The notes under the pieces are model-generated. The model had not been told where the DNA came from. It did no database searches and saw nothing but the letters and a program-made list of their open reading frames with translations. Both the position numbers and the translations under genes were made by a program. This document shows, one piece after another, positions 34,956 to 44,794 of a DNA stretch of 64,000 bases. The stretch lies in NCBI GenBank assembly GCA_942490535.1, contig CALNXQ010000002.1:496001-560000 (forward strand), written 5' to 3'. Positions within the stretch are counted from its first letter, which is position 1. Each line of letters opens with the position of its first letter. This DNA is from JAEINY01 sp942490535. Its GTDB lineage: Bacteria; Bacteroidota; Bacteroidia; Bacteroidales; Marinilabiliaceae.

Positions 34956-35363
34956 ATGAAGGAACTTTTTTATAGAGGTGGACCGCATTTTATGAGCATT
35001 CTAACAATTTTATTAATTATTACGACTGCCTGGATTATTTATCACTTTATCATTGCTTACAACTCCAAACAGGAAAATTGTACCGTTTTTCTTCGAAAGC
35101 TGGGCTATGGAAAAACAATCGGTTTATTTGCCCTGGTAACCGGAGTAATGGGTCAGATGATTGGATTTTCGGCCATGTTTTCCACAATTGAAGATGCCAT
35201 AGGTGCCGGAGGTTATGTAATGCCAGCAAGAATTTATGGAGGCATAAAAGTGACCATGATTGTCACCATTTATGGGTGTTTTATTTATCTGTTCTCACTA
35301 TTACTTTGGTTGGTTGCCTCTATATTAATTGAGAAAAAGCAAGCTAAGCTGACTTCCGTTTAA
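34956..35363 (+). CDS. Small MotA/TolQ/ExbB-like membrane protein (copy 2)
   Basis: The start at 34956 (MKELFYRGGPHFMSILTIL) is chosen because it aligns with copy 1; a start 63 bp upstream would add a poorly supported N-terminus. It gives 135 residues with three hydrophobic helices. The TolQ-like core reads GLFALVTGVMGQMIGFSAMFSTI and GIKVTMIVTIYGCFIYLFSLLLW. The gene order (LytTR regulator divergent, hydrolase downstream) repeats the first module. No ExbD/TolR partner is seen, so standard proton-channel function is doubtful. Confidence 0.82.
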   Translation: MKELFYRGGPHFMSILTILLIITTAWIIYHFIIAYNSKQENCTVFLRKLGYGKTIGLFALVTGVMGQMIGFSAMFSTIEDAIGAGGYVMPARIYGGIKVTMIVTIYGCFIYLFSLLLWLVASILIEKKQAKLTSV

Positions 35364-35513
35364 AAATATCCTCTTTTCTCATAACACATCCGACTTGCCC
35401 GGTGAAGCTATATAAACCGGACAGGCAGGTACTGCTATGTCTTAAATTTAATCTCATACAGCACTTTCGCTATCGGATACTATAAAACCTTATTGTCTAA
35501 ATCAAACCATATT

Positions 35514-37400
35514 ATGAAACAATTTATTATCCCATTTTTAATTACCCTTTTTCTTTTTTCCTCGAAGAATCAAATCCATTCTCAAAAGACTAACGAACCC
35601 ACACTTGGTTTAAATGCCTGGATCGACACTCAATTTACAGCAGGTTTGGATTCTTTTAATATTGCAGGAGCTACCATTGTGTTAATGCAGGGGGATTCTG
35701 TGCTGCATATGAACGGTTATGGCGTGGCCGATATAGCATCTAATACGCCTGTAAATTGTAACACTTCTATGTTTGGCGTAGCCTCTGTTTCAAAAACATT
35801 TGTGGCTACCGCCATTATGCAATTAGTCGAAGATGGAAAGATAGCACTGGATCGGGATGTGAATAATTACCTCACAAGCTTTCAATTGGAGTATCAGTTC
35901 AACGACTCCATTACTGTCAGGCATCTTTTAACGCACACGGCCGGTTTAGAAGATCGCAATATTGGTACAGCAGTTCACAATGAGGAGGATGTCATTCCAC
36001 TGGCTCACTTTTTAAAAACACGAATGGCCCAACAAATAAGACCTGCTGGTGTGGCCGTAACGTATTCCAATCATGGTTATGCCTTATTGGGGCTGATTGT
36101 TGAAGAAGTATCAGGTTTACCATTTCATGCGTATATCAAGCAACGGATTTTGAATCCACTGGAGATGAATAGCAGTGGTTTTAAAAGACAAGACGAGCTC
36201 AAAGAAAACTACGTGACCAGTTATCTGCAAAAAGGCGAACAGCTGATTCCCTATCCACCGAATTTTCAACTCTATTATCCAGCAGCTTCCTTAAGCACCA
36301 CGGCTTCAGACATGGGGCACTATCTATCGATGTTCCTGAATAATGGCCATTTTAAAGAGAATCAGGTTTTAGATTCAACCACTGTTGTTCAAATGCATGA
36401 AACAGCATTTAAGCATTATGAAAAATCGGAGATTGGAAAGCTATTGGGCTTTGCGGAATCGCGTTGGAATGGAGTAAGACTTGTAAAACACGATGGAGGG
36501 CTTCAGGGTTTTGCAAGTGAACTAACATTAGTCCCGGAAAAAAACATAGGCTTTTTCCTTTGTGTTAATTCGTCGAGTATGCCAGAGGGGAAAAGTCGAA
36601 TATTTATCAACCAATTTACCCATAATCTTTTATCACGACTGATACCCGATAGCATTATCGAAAAAGAAACGGCCAAAGTTTCTCCCCAGATGGGTTCTGT
36701 AGATGAACCACTGGAAAAGTTCACAGGCACCTATCGATGGACAAGACATGCCTATACCACGTTTGATAAATTGTCTATTTTACTCTTTGGTTACGAAATT
36801 GAGGTTGCAGCAAACGACAACACACTTGAGATAGTAGAGTGGAACGATCAAATGGTGCCGATAACTGATTTGACCTTCCATTCGAAATATGATAGATATG
36901 TAGCTTTTGGCAGAGATACGAAGGGTGAAATTTCTTATTTCTTTGTAGATGAATATTCATACAATAAACTAAAATGGTACGAACCGGTTAAATTTCAGAT
37001 GCTATGGGTTGGTAGTATTATGCTAATATTATTGATTTACATCCTTGCGAGCGCAGTGCGTCAACTATTTGTGCGCAACAAAAAAAGTCATCTTATTAAA
37101 GCCATTAATTTTTCCTTGGCCGCTTTAATCGTCCTATTCAGTGCAGTGCTAGCTTTTGGTTTAATAAAGATAGATCCGCAAGAGTTTTTTAATGGTATTC
37201 CGTTGCTCATTAAAATTGCATTAGTCATACCCTTTTTAATTATTCCATTGGAGCTTGTTTCCATCTATTTATTAACAAAAGCGATTCGATTTAGGGAGCT
37301 GAGAACTTTTGATTTAATTTATCAATCGCTAATAACTATTGCCGCTTTGCTTTTTATCCCTTGGTTAATGTATTATAATTTAATTGGCTTTAATTATTAA
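35514..37400 (+). CDS. Membrane-anchored serine hydrolase, beta-lactamase/PBP4 type (copy 2)
   Basis: The start at 35514 matches that of copy 1 and gives a signal peptide (MKQFIIPFLITLFLFSS). The rest follows copy 1 closely along its whole length: SVSKTF with the nucleophile Ser, TYSNHGYALLG, HDGGLQG in place of HAGGIQG, then the C-terminal membrane helices. Identity is clearly high, so the two arose by a duplication that also copied the terminator and the repeat downstream. The main change near the active site is Ala to Asp next to the H-x-G motif, which could shift specificity. Substrate unknown. Confidence 0.9.
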   Translation: MKQFIIPFLITLFLFSSKNQIHSQKTNEPTLGLNAWIDTQFTAGLDSFNIAGATIVLMQGDSVLHMNGYGVADIASNTPVNCNTSMFGVASVSKTFVATAIMQLVEDGKIALDRDVNNYLTSFQLEYQFNDSITVRHLLTHTAGLEDRNIGTAVHNEEDVIPLAHFLKTRMAQQIRPAGVAVTYSNHGYALLGLIVEEVSGLPFHAYIKQRILNPLEMNSSGFKRQDELKENYVTSYLQKGEQLIPYPPNFQLYYPAASLSTTASDMGHYLSMFLNNGHFKENQVLDSTTVVQMHETAFKHYEKSEIGKLLGFAESRWNGVRLVKHDGGLQGFASELTLVPEKNIGFFLCVNSSSMPEGKSRIFINQFTHNLLSRLIPDSIIEKETAKVSPQMGSVDEPLEKFTGTYRWTRHAYTTFDKLSILLFGYEIEVAANDNTLEIVEWNDQMVPITDLTFHSKYDRYVAFGRDTKGEISYFFVDEYSYNKLKWYEPVKFQMLWVGSIMLILLIYILASAVRQLFVRNKKSHLIKAINFSLAALIVLFSAVLAFGLIKIDPQEFFNGIPLLIKIALVIPFLIIPLELVSIYLLTKAIRFRELRTFDLIYQSLITIAALLFIPWLMYYNLIGFNY

Positions 37401-37474
37401 GAAATGGGCCTAACACTAGCATGAGCCTTTTTATTGGCATATCAATTTTAAAATTTTCCGGGTAGAAGATTAAG

Positions 37475-37523
37475 AGAGGCTGTTCATAAAGGCTAAATGC
37501 CTGATTGATGAGCCTCTTTTTTT
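37475..37523 (+). terminator. Terminator after serine hydrolase copy 2
   Basis: AGAGGCT (37475-37481) and AGCCTCT (37511-37517) form the stem, followed by a run of seven T. It is homologous to the terminator at 33662. Confidence 0.82.
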
Positions 37524-37564
37524 ATTTCTATAAGACCCATCATCCAGGTCTGTGTATTTGTTTT

Positions 37565-37784
37565 CTTCCGTTTTAAGTTGTTTTAAGGGCTACGGAAGGG
37601 GAATGGAGGTGTACCGGGGCAATTTTGGAAAAAAGGGAGGATGGCCTTTCTTTCTTCTCCGCTTTTCTATCCACAGATTATGAGTATTAGGCAGATTATC
37701 AATAGGAATGCACCGCAAAGGCGGGAAGACGCTATGTTTTCATGGGAAACATGAATCGTTGACACACACGATTCTCGGCGGCTT
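37565..37784. repeat. Composite intergenic repeat, family A copy 4, truncated
   Basis: Module 1 is complete; module 2 (from 37659) breaks off after tctcggcggcttgg near 37784, where unrelated sequence begins. Confidence 0.75.
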
Positions 37785-37965
37785 GGTATTCTCCTCCCCC
37801 AATAGGTCTATGGTGGATCTTCTATAATTAAAATCACGATTGGCCGGTAAACTATTCTATATCCCCTACAGGGAAAAGAATCAAGCTGCCACATTGTTTT
37901 CTACATATTCTACAACACTTTATCCGCTACGCGGAAATTGGCGTTGGCCATTTTGTAGTGTTGGA
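37785..37965. other. Intergenic stretch between family A repeats
   Basis: No credible gene. It interrupts the family A repeat series and contains a short CCGCTACGCGG palindrome near 37924. No other structure is seen. Confidence 0.5.
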
Positions 37966-38248
37966 TGGGAATGCACTGCAAAGGCGGGAAGACGCAAAGC
38001 TTTCTTTGGAAACTTGCATTGTTGACACACACGTTTCTCTGCGGCCTGGCGACTCTGCGGTTAAATACATGCAGCCTGAATGCAGTGTACTTTCTTCTCC
38101 ATTTTTTTATCCACAGATTATGAGGATTAAGCAGATTATCAATAGGAATGCACCGCAAAGGTGGGAAGACGCCAGGTTTGCTCTGGAAATTTGAAATCTT
38201 GCATTGTTGACACACTCGATTCGCTGCGGCCTGGCGTCTCTGCGGTTA
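37966..38248. repeat. Two further family A module 2 repeats
   Basis: A shortened copy at 37966-38063 and a full copy at 38097-38248 are joined by the linker seen at 28603-28638. Arms are again accgcaaagg..gggaagacgc and ctgcggcctggcgtctctgcggtt. Confidence 0.75.
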
Positions 38249-38254
38249 AATACA

Positions 38255-38391
38255 TGCTTCCAAAAAATTCCCAAAACCAATGTCATTTCTCTGTTGAGTG
38301 ATGGCTTTGGTTCTTGTTGAACATCACCTTTCAGATATCCAATATTCTCAAAATTCTTGTAACGAGTTTCTTTTCCTATTAAATTACCCAT
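38255..38391 (-). pseudogene. Possible truncated gene running into a repeat
   Basis: From an ATG at 38391 about 46 codons (MGNLIGKETRYKNF onward to LGIFWKH) read as plausible protein before the frame enters the family A repeat. No family is recognised. It would share its upstream region with the RNA methyltransferase gene. It may be the remains of a gene cut by the repeat, or a chance frame. Confidence 0.3.
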
Positions 38392-38452
38392 ACTTAAAAA
38401 AAATGTACCCAAATTTGTAAGGTTGATTTTGTAAAAAATAAAACACGATATC

Positions 38453-39619
38453 TTGGAAAAATTTGAGTTAATAGCCACCACCCTTTTTGGCCTGGAAGAA
38501 GTACTGGCCAATGAGTTAAAGGAATTAGGTGCGACCGATATTGAGCTACTGAACCGGGCGGTGAAATTCGAAGGTGATCAGGCCTTACTCTACAAAAGCA
38601 ATCTGCACCTGCGCACGGCGCTGAAAGTTTTGAAACCCTTTGCCCAATTCATGGTTCACGGGGATAATGACTTGTATAAAAAAATCAAAAAAATCAATTG
38701 GGATCAATATCTATCCGTTGACGGTACGCTGGCCATGGAGGCTACTGTAAGCGGTGACTATTTTAAGCACTCTCAATTTGTGGCTTTACGCTGCAAGGAT
38801 GCCATTGTGGATCAATTCAGAGATAAGTACGAGAAGCGTCCGTCGATCGACTTGGACAATCCCGATTTACGTTTAAACATCCACATTCGTGATCGCATCT
38901 GTTCGCTTTCATTGGATAGCTCAAGTACCTCTTTGGGTAAAAGAGGGTATCGCCAGGCCCAGTCACTGGCTCCCATGAGTGAAGTTTTAGCGGCCGGCAT
39001 CATTGCTTTATCTGGTTGGGATAAAAAATGTAATGTGTACGATCCCATGTGTGGATCCGGCACGTTTTCAATTGAAGCGGCATTAATTGCCAGTAATATA
39101 GCACCAGGCCGGTTTCGGAGCTTTGGTTTTGAGCGCTGGAAGGATTTTGATGCCAGTTTATGGTCGTCCATCAAAAAAGAGGCCGAGGCTCAGATCGTGA
39201 CGCCCGAATGTAAGATTTATGGCAGCGATTTAGACGAGCAAGCGGTGGACATCTCGCAAAGTAATGCTGTTAACGCAAAGGTGGATCATCTGATTGAATT
39301 CAGACCCATGGATTTCTTGAAAAGCGAGATGCATTTTAACGATGGCATGGTATTTTTAAACCCACCCTATGGTGAACGCCTCAAAGAAAAAGAAGAAATT
39401 ATTCCTTTCTACAAGGAAATTGGGACGCAATTAAAACACCATTACGAAGGTTGCGAAGCCTGGATTATCAGTAGCAATGTGGAGGCCTTGAAATTTATTG
39501 GTTTACGTCCCTCCCGGAAAATTCGCCTTTTTAATGGACCGCTCGATTGTAAACTGCATAAATACGAACTCTTCAGAGGCAAAAAAGGCAGCCAGGCTAA
39601 GGCGGAGGATGTCAAATAA
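38453..39619 (+). CDS. RlmL-like 23S rRNA guanine-N2 methyltransferase (THUMP domain)
   Basis: A 388-residue RNA methyltransferase. The N-terminal THUMP domain covers about residues 40-155 (RTALKVLKPFAQF, HIRDRICSLSLDSS). The methyltransferase domain covers about 160-375 with LGKRGYR, the SAM-binding YDPMCGSGTFSIEAA, GSDLDEQAVDIS, and the substrate-base motif NPPYGERL. This matches the N-terminal half of RlmL, which makes m2G2445 in E. coli 23S rRNA; the RlmK half is absent, as is usual in Bacteroidota. It is a housekeeping gene of ordinary composition, isolated by repeats on both sides, and gives no hint of transfer. Confidence 0.92.
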   Translation: MEKFELIATTLFGLEEVLANELKELGATDIELLNRAVKFEGDQALLYKSNLHLRTALKVLKPFAQFMVHGDNDLYKKIKKINWDQYLSVDGTLAMEATVSGDYFKHSQFVALRCKDAIVDQFRDKYEKRPSIDLDNPDLRLNIHIRDRICSLSLDSSSTSLGKRGYRQAQSLAPMSEVLAAGIIALSGWDKKCNVYDPMCGSGTFSIEAALIASNIAPGRFRSFGFERWKDFDASLWSSIKKEAEAQIVTPECKIYGSDLDEQAVDISQSNAVNAKVDHLIEFRPMDFLKSEMHFNDGMVFLNPPYGERLKEKEEIIPFYKEIGTQLKHHYEGCEAWIISSNVEALKFIGLRPSRKIRLFNGPLDCKLHKYELFRGKKGSQAKAEDVK

Positions 39620-39684
39620 CAGTGGCACTTAGAAAACTCAACGAGCAATAATATTACCGCGACGGACGCGGAATTTTATAAATG

Positions 39685-39865
39685 AACCGCAAAGGCGCGG
39701 AGACGCAGAGGTTTTTTTGAAACCTTCACAACTTTTATTCTCTGCGGCTTGGCGTCTCTGCGGTTGACTTACTTATGAAGGGGTAAGTTTTAATTTAAAG
39801 CGTAGCACGGAGGACGCGGCGTTAAAAAATTGAACCGCAAAGAGGCGGAGACACAGAGGTTTTTC
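39685..39865. repeat. Short family A-type palindromic repeats
   Basis: One full unit (accgcaaaggcgcggagacgcagag ... tctctgcggcttggcgtctctgcggtt, 39685-39765) and a half unit (accgcaaagaggcggagacacagag, about 39834-39858). The remaining intergenic stretch to 40158 shows no gene. Confidence 0.7.
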
Positions 39866-40158
39866 TTGGTGCTTGAGCCTTGTGGCTTGAAACTACATCT
39901 CCTTCCTATCTCTGCAATGGAGCATCTAAATAACTCACCGGCACATCGTATTCTTTTCCCTGAATTAACTTTCGCAACTAATTCAACAGATGTGTTCCTA
40001 ATTTCAACCATTTTAAAAGAATTCTGCGCTAATGTAAAACTCTTGATGAGCATTAAAGCCTATCATTGCAGCACGTTCCATATGTTATTAGATCGCATAA
40101 AAATAAATTGAGTAAGTTAACACCTCTAAAACGCACGCACGTGAATCACAAAAAAACA

Positions 40159-43100
40159 ATGCCATCAAAATACCTGGCCTTATTGATTCTCCTGACCTTA
40201 CTGATCGGGTCTAAGGCCTGGGCAGCCGGCAAAAAAACACTGCAAATACAGGAAGACATTGTCATTAACCGGCTTGGCTTTGAATCGCCCCAGGAGTATG
40301 CCAACTGGATGGTGAAAAAGGGGCACCTTGAACAGTCGAGCAGCCATTCTAAACAAGGCGCTTATTCACTGCATTGGCAATGGAAAAAAGGAGATGAGCT
40401 GACTATTGAGCAGCTGCAAGGATTAGATCAGGCATCGAATGATTATGCCGGTGGTCAACCGGAGATCTTTGAGCCGGCTTTCTATAAAAAAGGCCTGTAT
40501 GGTGGTATGAAGATGTGGGTATACCAGGAAGAGGCACAGGCCGGTCAACTCATTTTTCAGGTGGGCAGTGATTTGCAAGCCGCCCGTCACAACCCCAAAT
40601 ACCGATTTGCCATCAACCTGAACTTCACCGGGTGGCGCGCCGTTTGGGTCCAATTCAACGAGGATGCCCTGGTTGGGGATTACACCGGTAAAGACGACAT
40701 GCATAGTATCGTTGCCACGCCATCTAAAGATGCCGGCAACGGCAGTATTTACCTGGATCATTTTCACCTCCTGGAGTTTATTTCTTACAAGCGCCATTCC
40801 GACCTCATCTTTACCAACCATAAGCGTGAAGTAAGGACGGACAGTTATGAAATACTAACGCCTTATATCAAATACCAGCAGGCAGCTACCACGGCACCTC
40901 TGCCTGCATCAGCCACGGCCGATTTCCAAACCATTGAAAAACGGCTGGAATATTTAATTCTGGGGGGCGATGACAAGAGTTGGAAAAGCCACTCCTCTGG
41001 TCTTACCCAAGAGCTCAACGGTAAGATCAAAAAGGCAAAATCGACCTTTGACAAGCTTAACCTTAAAACCGAAGGCAACCGCATCACCGGCATTCCGTTG
41101 TTTTCATGTCGCGATGAACATGGTACGGCAGATGGTCAACATTTTCAGGCAGTCATGGAGGCCATTTTATTTCCCTTAGCCATGGATTATCGCCGGTCCG
41201 GCACTACCACTTCACGTGATCAACTCCTCCAGATGTACGGCTACCTCACCGATCAGGGCTGGGCGGCTGGCAGTGCCCTGGGCACCGTGGATCACATCAT
41301 CCGGGTCAATGGGTTTGCCACCTCCCTCTTTTTGATGCGCCAGCAGCTCTCGAAGGAGGCATTGGCGCAACAACAGGAATGCCTGGCGTGGCACACACGC
41401 ATTGGAAATATACTGGATGGCGATCATTCCATGGGTGAAAATACCGACATGGTCCGCGGCGGGGCCCTGGCCAAACTCATTGCTATACTCCTTCTGCCTG
41501 ATGGTGCGCACAAGGCGGGAATGCTGACTGAGTTTAAGGCCTACATGGATTATGTGGCTTCGTTTGCACCGGGTTATTCAGATACGGTCAAGCCCGACTA
41601 TTCCATCTTTCACCACCGTGGCACTTACCTGAATGCCTACGGCGTATCAGCCATTAATACCATGGCCATGATCCATTGGTTATTGAATGATACACCCTAT
41701 GCCATGTCTGATGAAGCTGATCGCAACCTGAAAAACACCCTCAAGCGACAGTACGAAATTGCCCATGGTGTGGATCTTCACCTGGGTGTAGGGGGCCGTT
41801 TCCCTTATAAAAACAGTGCCATCGACCGGTTTATGTTACCGGCTTATGCGTACATGAGTCTGAAAGATCAAGTGGTGGAAGATCACGAGATGGGTGCGAT
41901 CTATAACTATCTGTACCGCCTCTGTCCGGCTCAACACATCAAAGGGATTCTCTTTCCGGCACTGACGTACTCGGGCTCCTTTGGGACTCTGAATTTAATG
42001 GTCAACCTGCATCAGCAAATGGGCGATTCGGCTTTAGCACCGGCAGATGGCAATTACAGTCTCCCCTACTCCAGCCTGTCGGTGCACCGCCGGGATAACT
42101 GGCTGGCTACCGTCAAAGGCTATGACCAATATGTCTGGGATTATGAGACGGGTCATCAAGGTGAAAACAACCTGGGGCGTTACCTCAGTCATGGCGCCAT
42201 GTTCCTATTTAAATCCAACCCAGCCAGCGGCATGCAGGGTGCGGGCATGGAACCCAACAGTGGTTTTCACTGGGCCTATCTGCCGGGTGCTACCACCAAA
42301 GCACTCCCCATTGAAAAGGTCTACTACCAAAACCAACCCACCGAGAAATATACGGAAGGCTTCCACCGCAGCTTCACTGAATCCACCTTTGCACGTGGCT
42401 TATCAGCCCAAGGTCAAAACGGTCTCTTTGCCATGGAGCTGCGGGACGATGTGCAGCCAGCCCCTGAACAAGTGTTATTTGATCCTTCCTTCAGGGCACG
42501 AAAATCGTATTTTTTCTTTGGGGATGAAATCGTTTGCCTGGGTTCCAATATCACGAACAAGGATACCATCTACCCGACTATCACCACCTTGTTCCAAACC
42601 AACATCGGCGATGCCGGCCTGAAAGGGCAGTCAAGCTATTTAAACGGAGCTGTTATCGGCCCTGAAATTCCTTTTAACAAGACCTTACAAGGAGCTGTGC
42701 TGACCGATGCCCAAGGGATCCAATACGTCATTCCGGCATCCTGCACCGTTCGTCTGGAACAATCGGAGCAAGCCTCCCTGCAAAAAGAGACTAATGGGAC
42801 TTACTCCCCACTAACAACTCCGCATGTCAAAGCCTGGGTCGATCATGGCACGCATCCCCAAGGTCTTAAATACACATACCTGGTATTGATGAATGCGCCG
42901 GTTGAAACCGCCCTCAAACGGCAACAATCGCCCGGCTATGAAGTATTGCAACAGGACTCGCTGGCTCACATTGTGAAACACAGCCAGCTAAACGCCACCG
43001 GATATGCCATTTTCGATGCTTCACCGGCCATTGCCAAAGGATTGGTGTCAAAAGTGGATACACCGATGCTGCTTTATGTGAAAGAAGAGGGATTAAATGC

Positions 43101-43350
43101 GGTATTGACGGTTGCAAATCCGGATCTGAAACTGGCCAAATGGAACCATAATATGTCGGTGATGCCGGGTGAGATCGTACATGACTGGGCGCAGGGCAGT
43201 ATCGTCTCCATTACATTGGAAGGTCATTGGAAACCGGCAGGTTATGTGTATGAACTTCTGTCCTCAGCATATACTGAAGGTCAAACCACACTGCAGTTGT
43301 ACTGTAAGGATGGCAAGAGTATTGATGTGCCGCTGAGAAAGAAAAATTAA
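40159..43350 (+). CDS. Chondroitin sulfate ABC lyase-like polysaccharide lyase (PL8)
   Basis: The start at 40159 gives a clear signal peptide (MPSKYLALLILLTLLIGSKAWA); the frame is open upstream but without a signal. The 1063-residue protein has the architecture of chondroitinase ABC: an N-terminal jelly-roll Lyase_N domain (about residues 35-225), a helical toroid domain (about 245-600), the large PL8 super-sandwich domain (about 620-900) and a C-terminal beta domain. Catalytic residues lie in the region HHRGTYLNAYG (about 484-494, His and Tyr), with Asn in MGENTD upstream. The enzyme splits chondroitin, dermatan or hyaluronan by beta-elimination. No T9SS sorting domain is seen, so it is probably periplasmic. 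It is flanked by repeats on both sides. Confidence 0.92.
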   Translation: MPSKYLALLILLTLLIGSKAWAAGKKTLQIQEDIVINRLGFESPQEYANWMVKKGHLEQSSSHSKQGAYSLHWQWKKGDELTIEQLQGLDQASNDYAGGQPEIFEPAFYKKGLYGGMKMWVYQEEAQAGQLIFQVGSDLQAARHNPKYRFAINLNFTGWRAVWVQFNEDALVGDYTGKDDMHSIVATPSKDAGNGSIYLDHFHLLEFISYKRHSDLIFTNHKREVRTDSYEILTPYIKYQQAATTAPLPASATADFQTIEKRLEYLILGGDDKSWKSHSSGLTQELNGKIKKAKSTFDKLNLKTEGNRITGIPLFSCRDEHGTADGQHFQAVMEAILFPLAMDYRRSGTTTSRDQLLQMYGYLTDQGWAAGSALGTVDHIIRVNGFATSLFLMRQQLSKEALAQQQECLAWHTRIGNILDGDHSMGENTDMVRGGALAKLIAILLLPDGAHKAGMLTEFKAYMDYVASFAPGYSDTVKPDYSIFHHRGTYLNAYGVSAINTMAMIHWLLNDTPYAMSDEADRNLKNTLKRQYEIAHGVDLHLGVGGRFPYKNSAIDRFMLPAYAYMSLKDQVVEDHEMGAIYNYLYRLCPAQHIKGILFPALTYSGSFGTLNLMVNLHQQMGDSALAPADGNYSLPYSSLSVHRRDNWLATVKGYDQYVWDYETGHQGENNLGRYLSHGAMFLFKSNPASGMQGAGMEPNSGFHWAYLPGATTKALPIEKVYYQNQPTEKYTEGFHRSFTESTFARGLSAQGQNGLFAMELRDDVQPAPEQVLFDPSFRARKSYFFFGDEIVCLGSNITNKDTIYPTITTLFQTNIGDAGLKGQSSYLNGAVIGPEIPFNKTLQGAVLTDAQGIQYVIPASCTVRLEQSEQASLQKETNGTYSPLTTPHVKAWVDHGTHPQGLKYTYLVLMNAPVETALKRQQSPGYEVLQQDSLAHIVKHSQLNATGYAIFDASPAIAKGLVSKVDTPMLLYVKEEGLNAVLTVANPDLKLAKWNHNMSVMPGEIVHDWAQGSIVSITLEGHWKPAGYVYELLSSAYTEGQTTLQLYCKDGKSIDVPLRKKN

Positions 43351-43407
43351 TTGAACAAAAGAACCAATGGCAGCTCATTTTCAGTAAGGAGTTGCCATGC
43401 TTTTTTT

Positions 43408-43605
43408 GCCACAAAGGCACTAAAGCACTAAGGAAACACAAAGAAAAAAATTAGCTGACGGTTGACTTGGTGATGCTTTGAGTCTTGGTGACTTGGTGGC
43501 AATTTTATGTTTTGATATTAGCCACAAAGGCACTAAAGCACTAAGGAAACACAAAGAAAAAAATTAGCTGACGGTTGACTTGGTGATGCTTTGAGTCTTG
43601 GTGGC
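43408..43605. repeat. Family B intergenic repeats, two copies
   Basis: Two copies (43408-43500, 43521-43605) of a palindromic unit with arms gccacaaaggcactaaagcactaag and cttggtgacttggtggc, around ttagctgacggttgacttggtgatgc. Confidence 0.75.
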
Positions 43606-43651
43606 AATTTATTTATTCACCCAGGAAGATTTAAATAAAGCACATAAGTAA

Positions 43652-44080
43652 TTAATTGACAAATCGCCTGATACCATCTTTGATTCTTGGCACATTGAAA
43701 TTGATTAAGAACCCCAATCTTTTATCCGTTAATTTAAGGTGGCTTAATAGTTGTGCTTCCCAGACGGGATGTACTGTTTCAAGGGCTTTGAGCTCACATA
43801 TTACGGAATCCTCAATAATAACATCAAGTCTTAATCCTTCATTAAATGTTAAACCATCATAAACGATTGGAATATTAACTTGCCTCAGGTACTGAAGGCC
43901 TCTCTTTCCCAATTCATGACAAAAACAGATTTCGTATACTTTTTCTAACAAGCCAGGACCTAAATTATTATGAACCGTATAGGCTGCATCAACCACCATT
44001 TTTGCAATCTTCTCAGTAGAATCATCAATGGGCTGATAGTTGACTTGTTGATGTTTTGTGTATTTGAGACTTTGTGGCAT
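43652..44080 (-). CDS. GxxExxY family protein (PDDEXK_3-like)
   Basis: The start at 44080 (MPQSLKYTKHQQ) gives 142 residues; the frame upstream is coded by repeat sequence. The family signature is GPGLLEKVYEICFCHEL (G-x-x-E-x-x-Y), followed by LRLDVIIEDSVICELKALE, where D and E-x-K match a PD-(D/E)XK nuclease core, and by HPVWEAQLLSHLKLTDKRLGFLINF. The function is unknown; copies are typically embedded in the repeats that also flank this one. It may help spread or process those repeats, which is inferred from association only. Confidence 0.85.
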   Translation of the reverse strand: MPQSLKYTKHQQVNYQPIDDSTEKIAKMVVDAAYTVHNNLGPGLLEKVYEICFCHELGKRGLQYLRQVNIPIVYDGLTFNEGLRLDVIIEDSVICELKALETVHPVWEAQLLSHLKLTDKRLGFLINFNVPRIKDGIRRFVN

Positions 44081-44281
44081 AAATTCGGTATTATTGATTT
44101 CTTTATTGATCAGATATAAAAAGTTAAACCTATTTAGACCATTATCAAAACTCGATTCATAATATCTTTGTATTCTATCAAATGAGTTCGTTACAATATG
44201 TAGCTGTTTGTAGCTAATCAAGCCCCTTTGTGAATCTGTTGAGACTTGGTGCCTTGGTGGCAATGTTACTTTTTATTATCC

Positions 44282-44760
44282 GCCACTAAGACACGAAGGC
44301 ACAAAGAAAGCACAAAGTAGAAAATCATCAATAGGCTAAGGTTGACTTAGTGATGCTTGGTGACTTGGTGGCAATTTTAATTTTAATACAGCCACGAAGA
44401 CACGAAGGCACTAAGAAAGCACAAAATAGAAAATCGTCAATAAGCTAAGGTTGACTTAGTGATGCTTGGTGACTTGGTGGCAATGTTACTTTTTACTATC
44501 CGCCACTAAGACACAAAGGCACTAAGAAAACACAAAGTAGAAAATCGTCAATATGCTAAGGTTGATTGAGTGATGCTTGGTGACTTGGTGACAATTTTAA
44601 TTTTAATACAGCCACGAAGACACGAAGGCACTAAGAAAGCACAAAGTAGAAAATCGTCAATATGCTAAGGTTGATTGAGTGATGCTTGGTGACTTGGTGA
44701 CAATTTTAATTTTAATACAGCCACGAAGACACGAAGGCACTAAGAAAACACCAGGTAGAG
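44282..44760. repeat. Family B intergenic repeats, tandem block of four copies plus a partial one
   Basis: Copies at 44282-44372, 44391-44481, 44502-44592 and 44611-44701, and a left half at 44721-44760, are spaced by about 110 bp. All share gccac(g/t)aagacacgaaggcactaag and gatgcttggtgacttggtg. A remnant (cttggtgccttggtggc) lies at 44246-44262. Confidence 0.8.
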
Positions 44761-44794
44761 AAACTTAACAGAACTAAATAAAAACCGATACATT

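Noticed and set aside
43211..43441. Minus-strand frame over the end of the PL8 gene and repeat
   Set aside because: It is a shadow of the lyase coding sequence.
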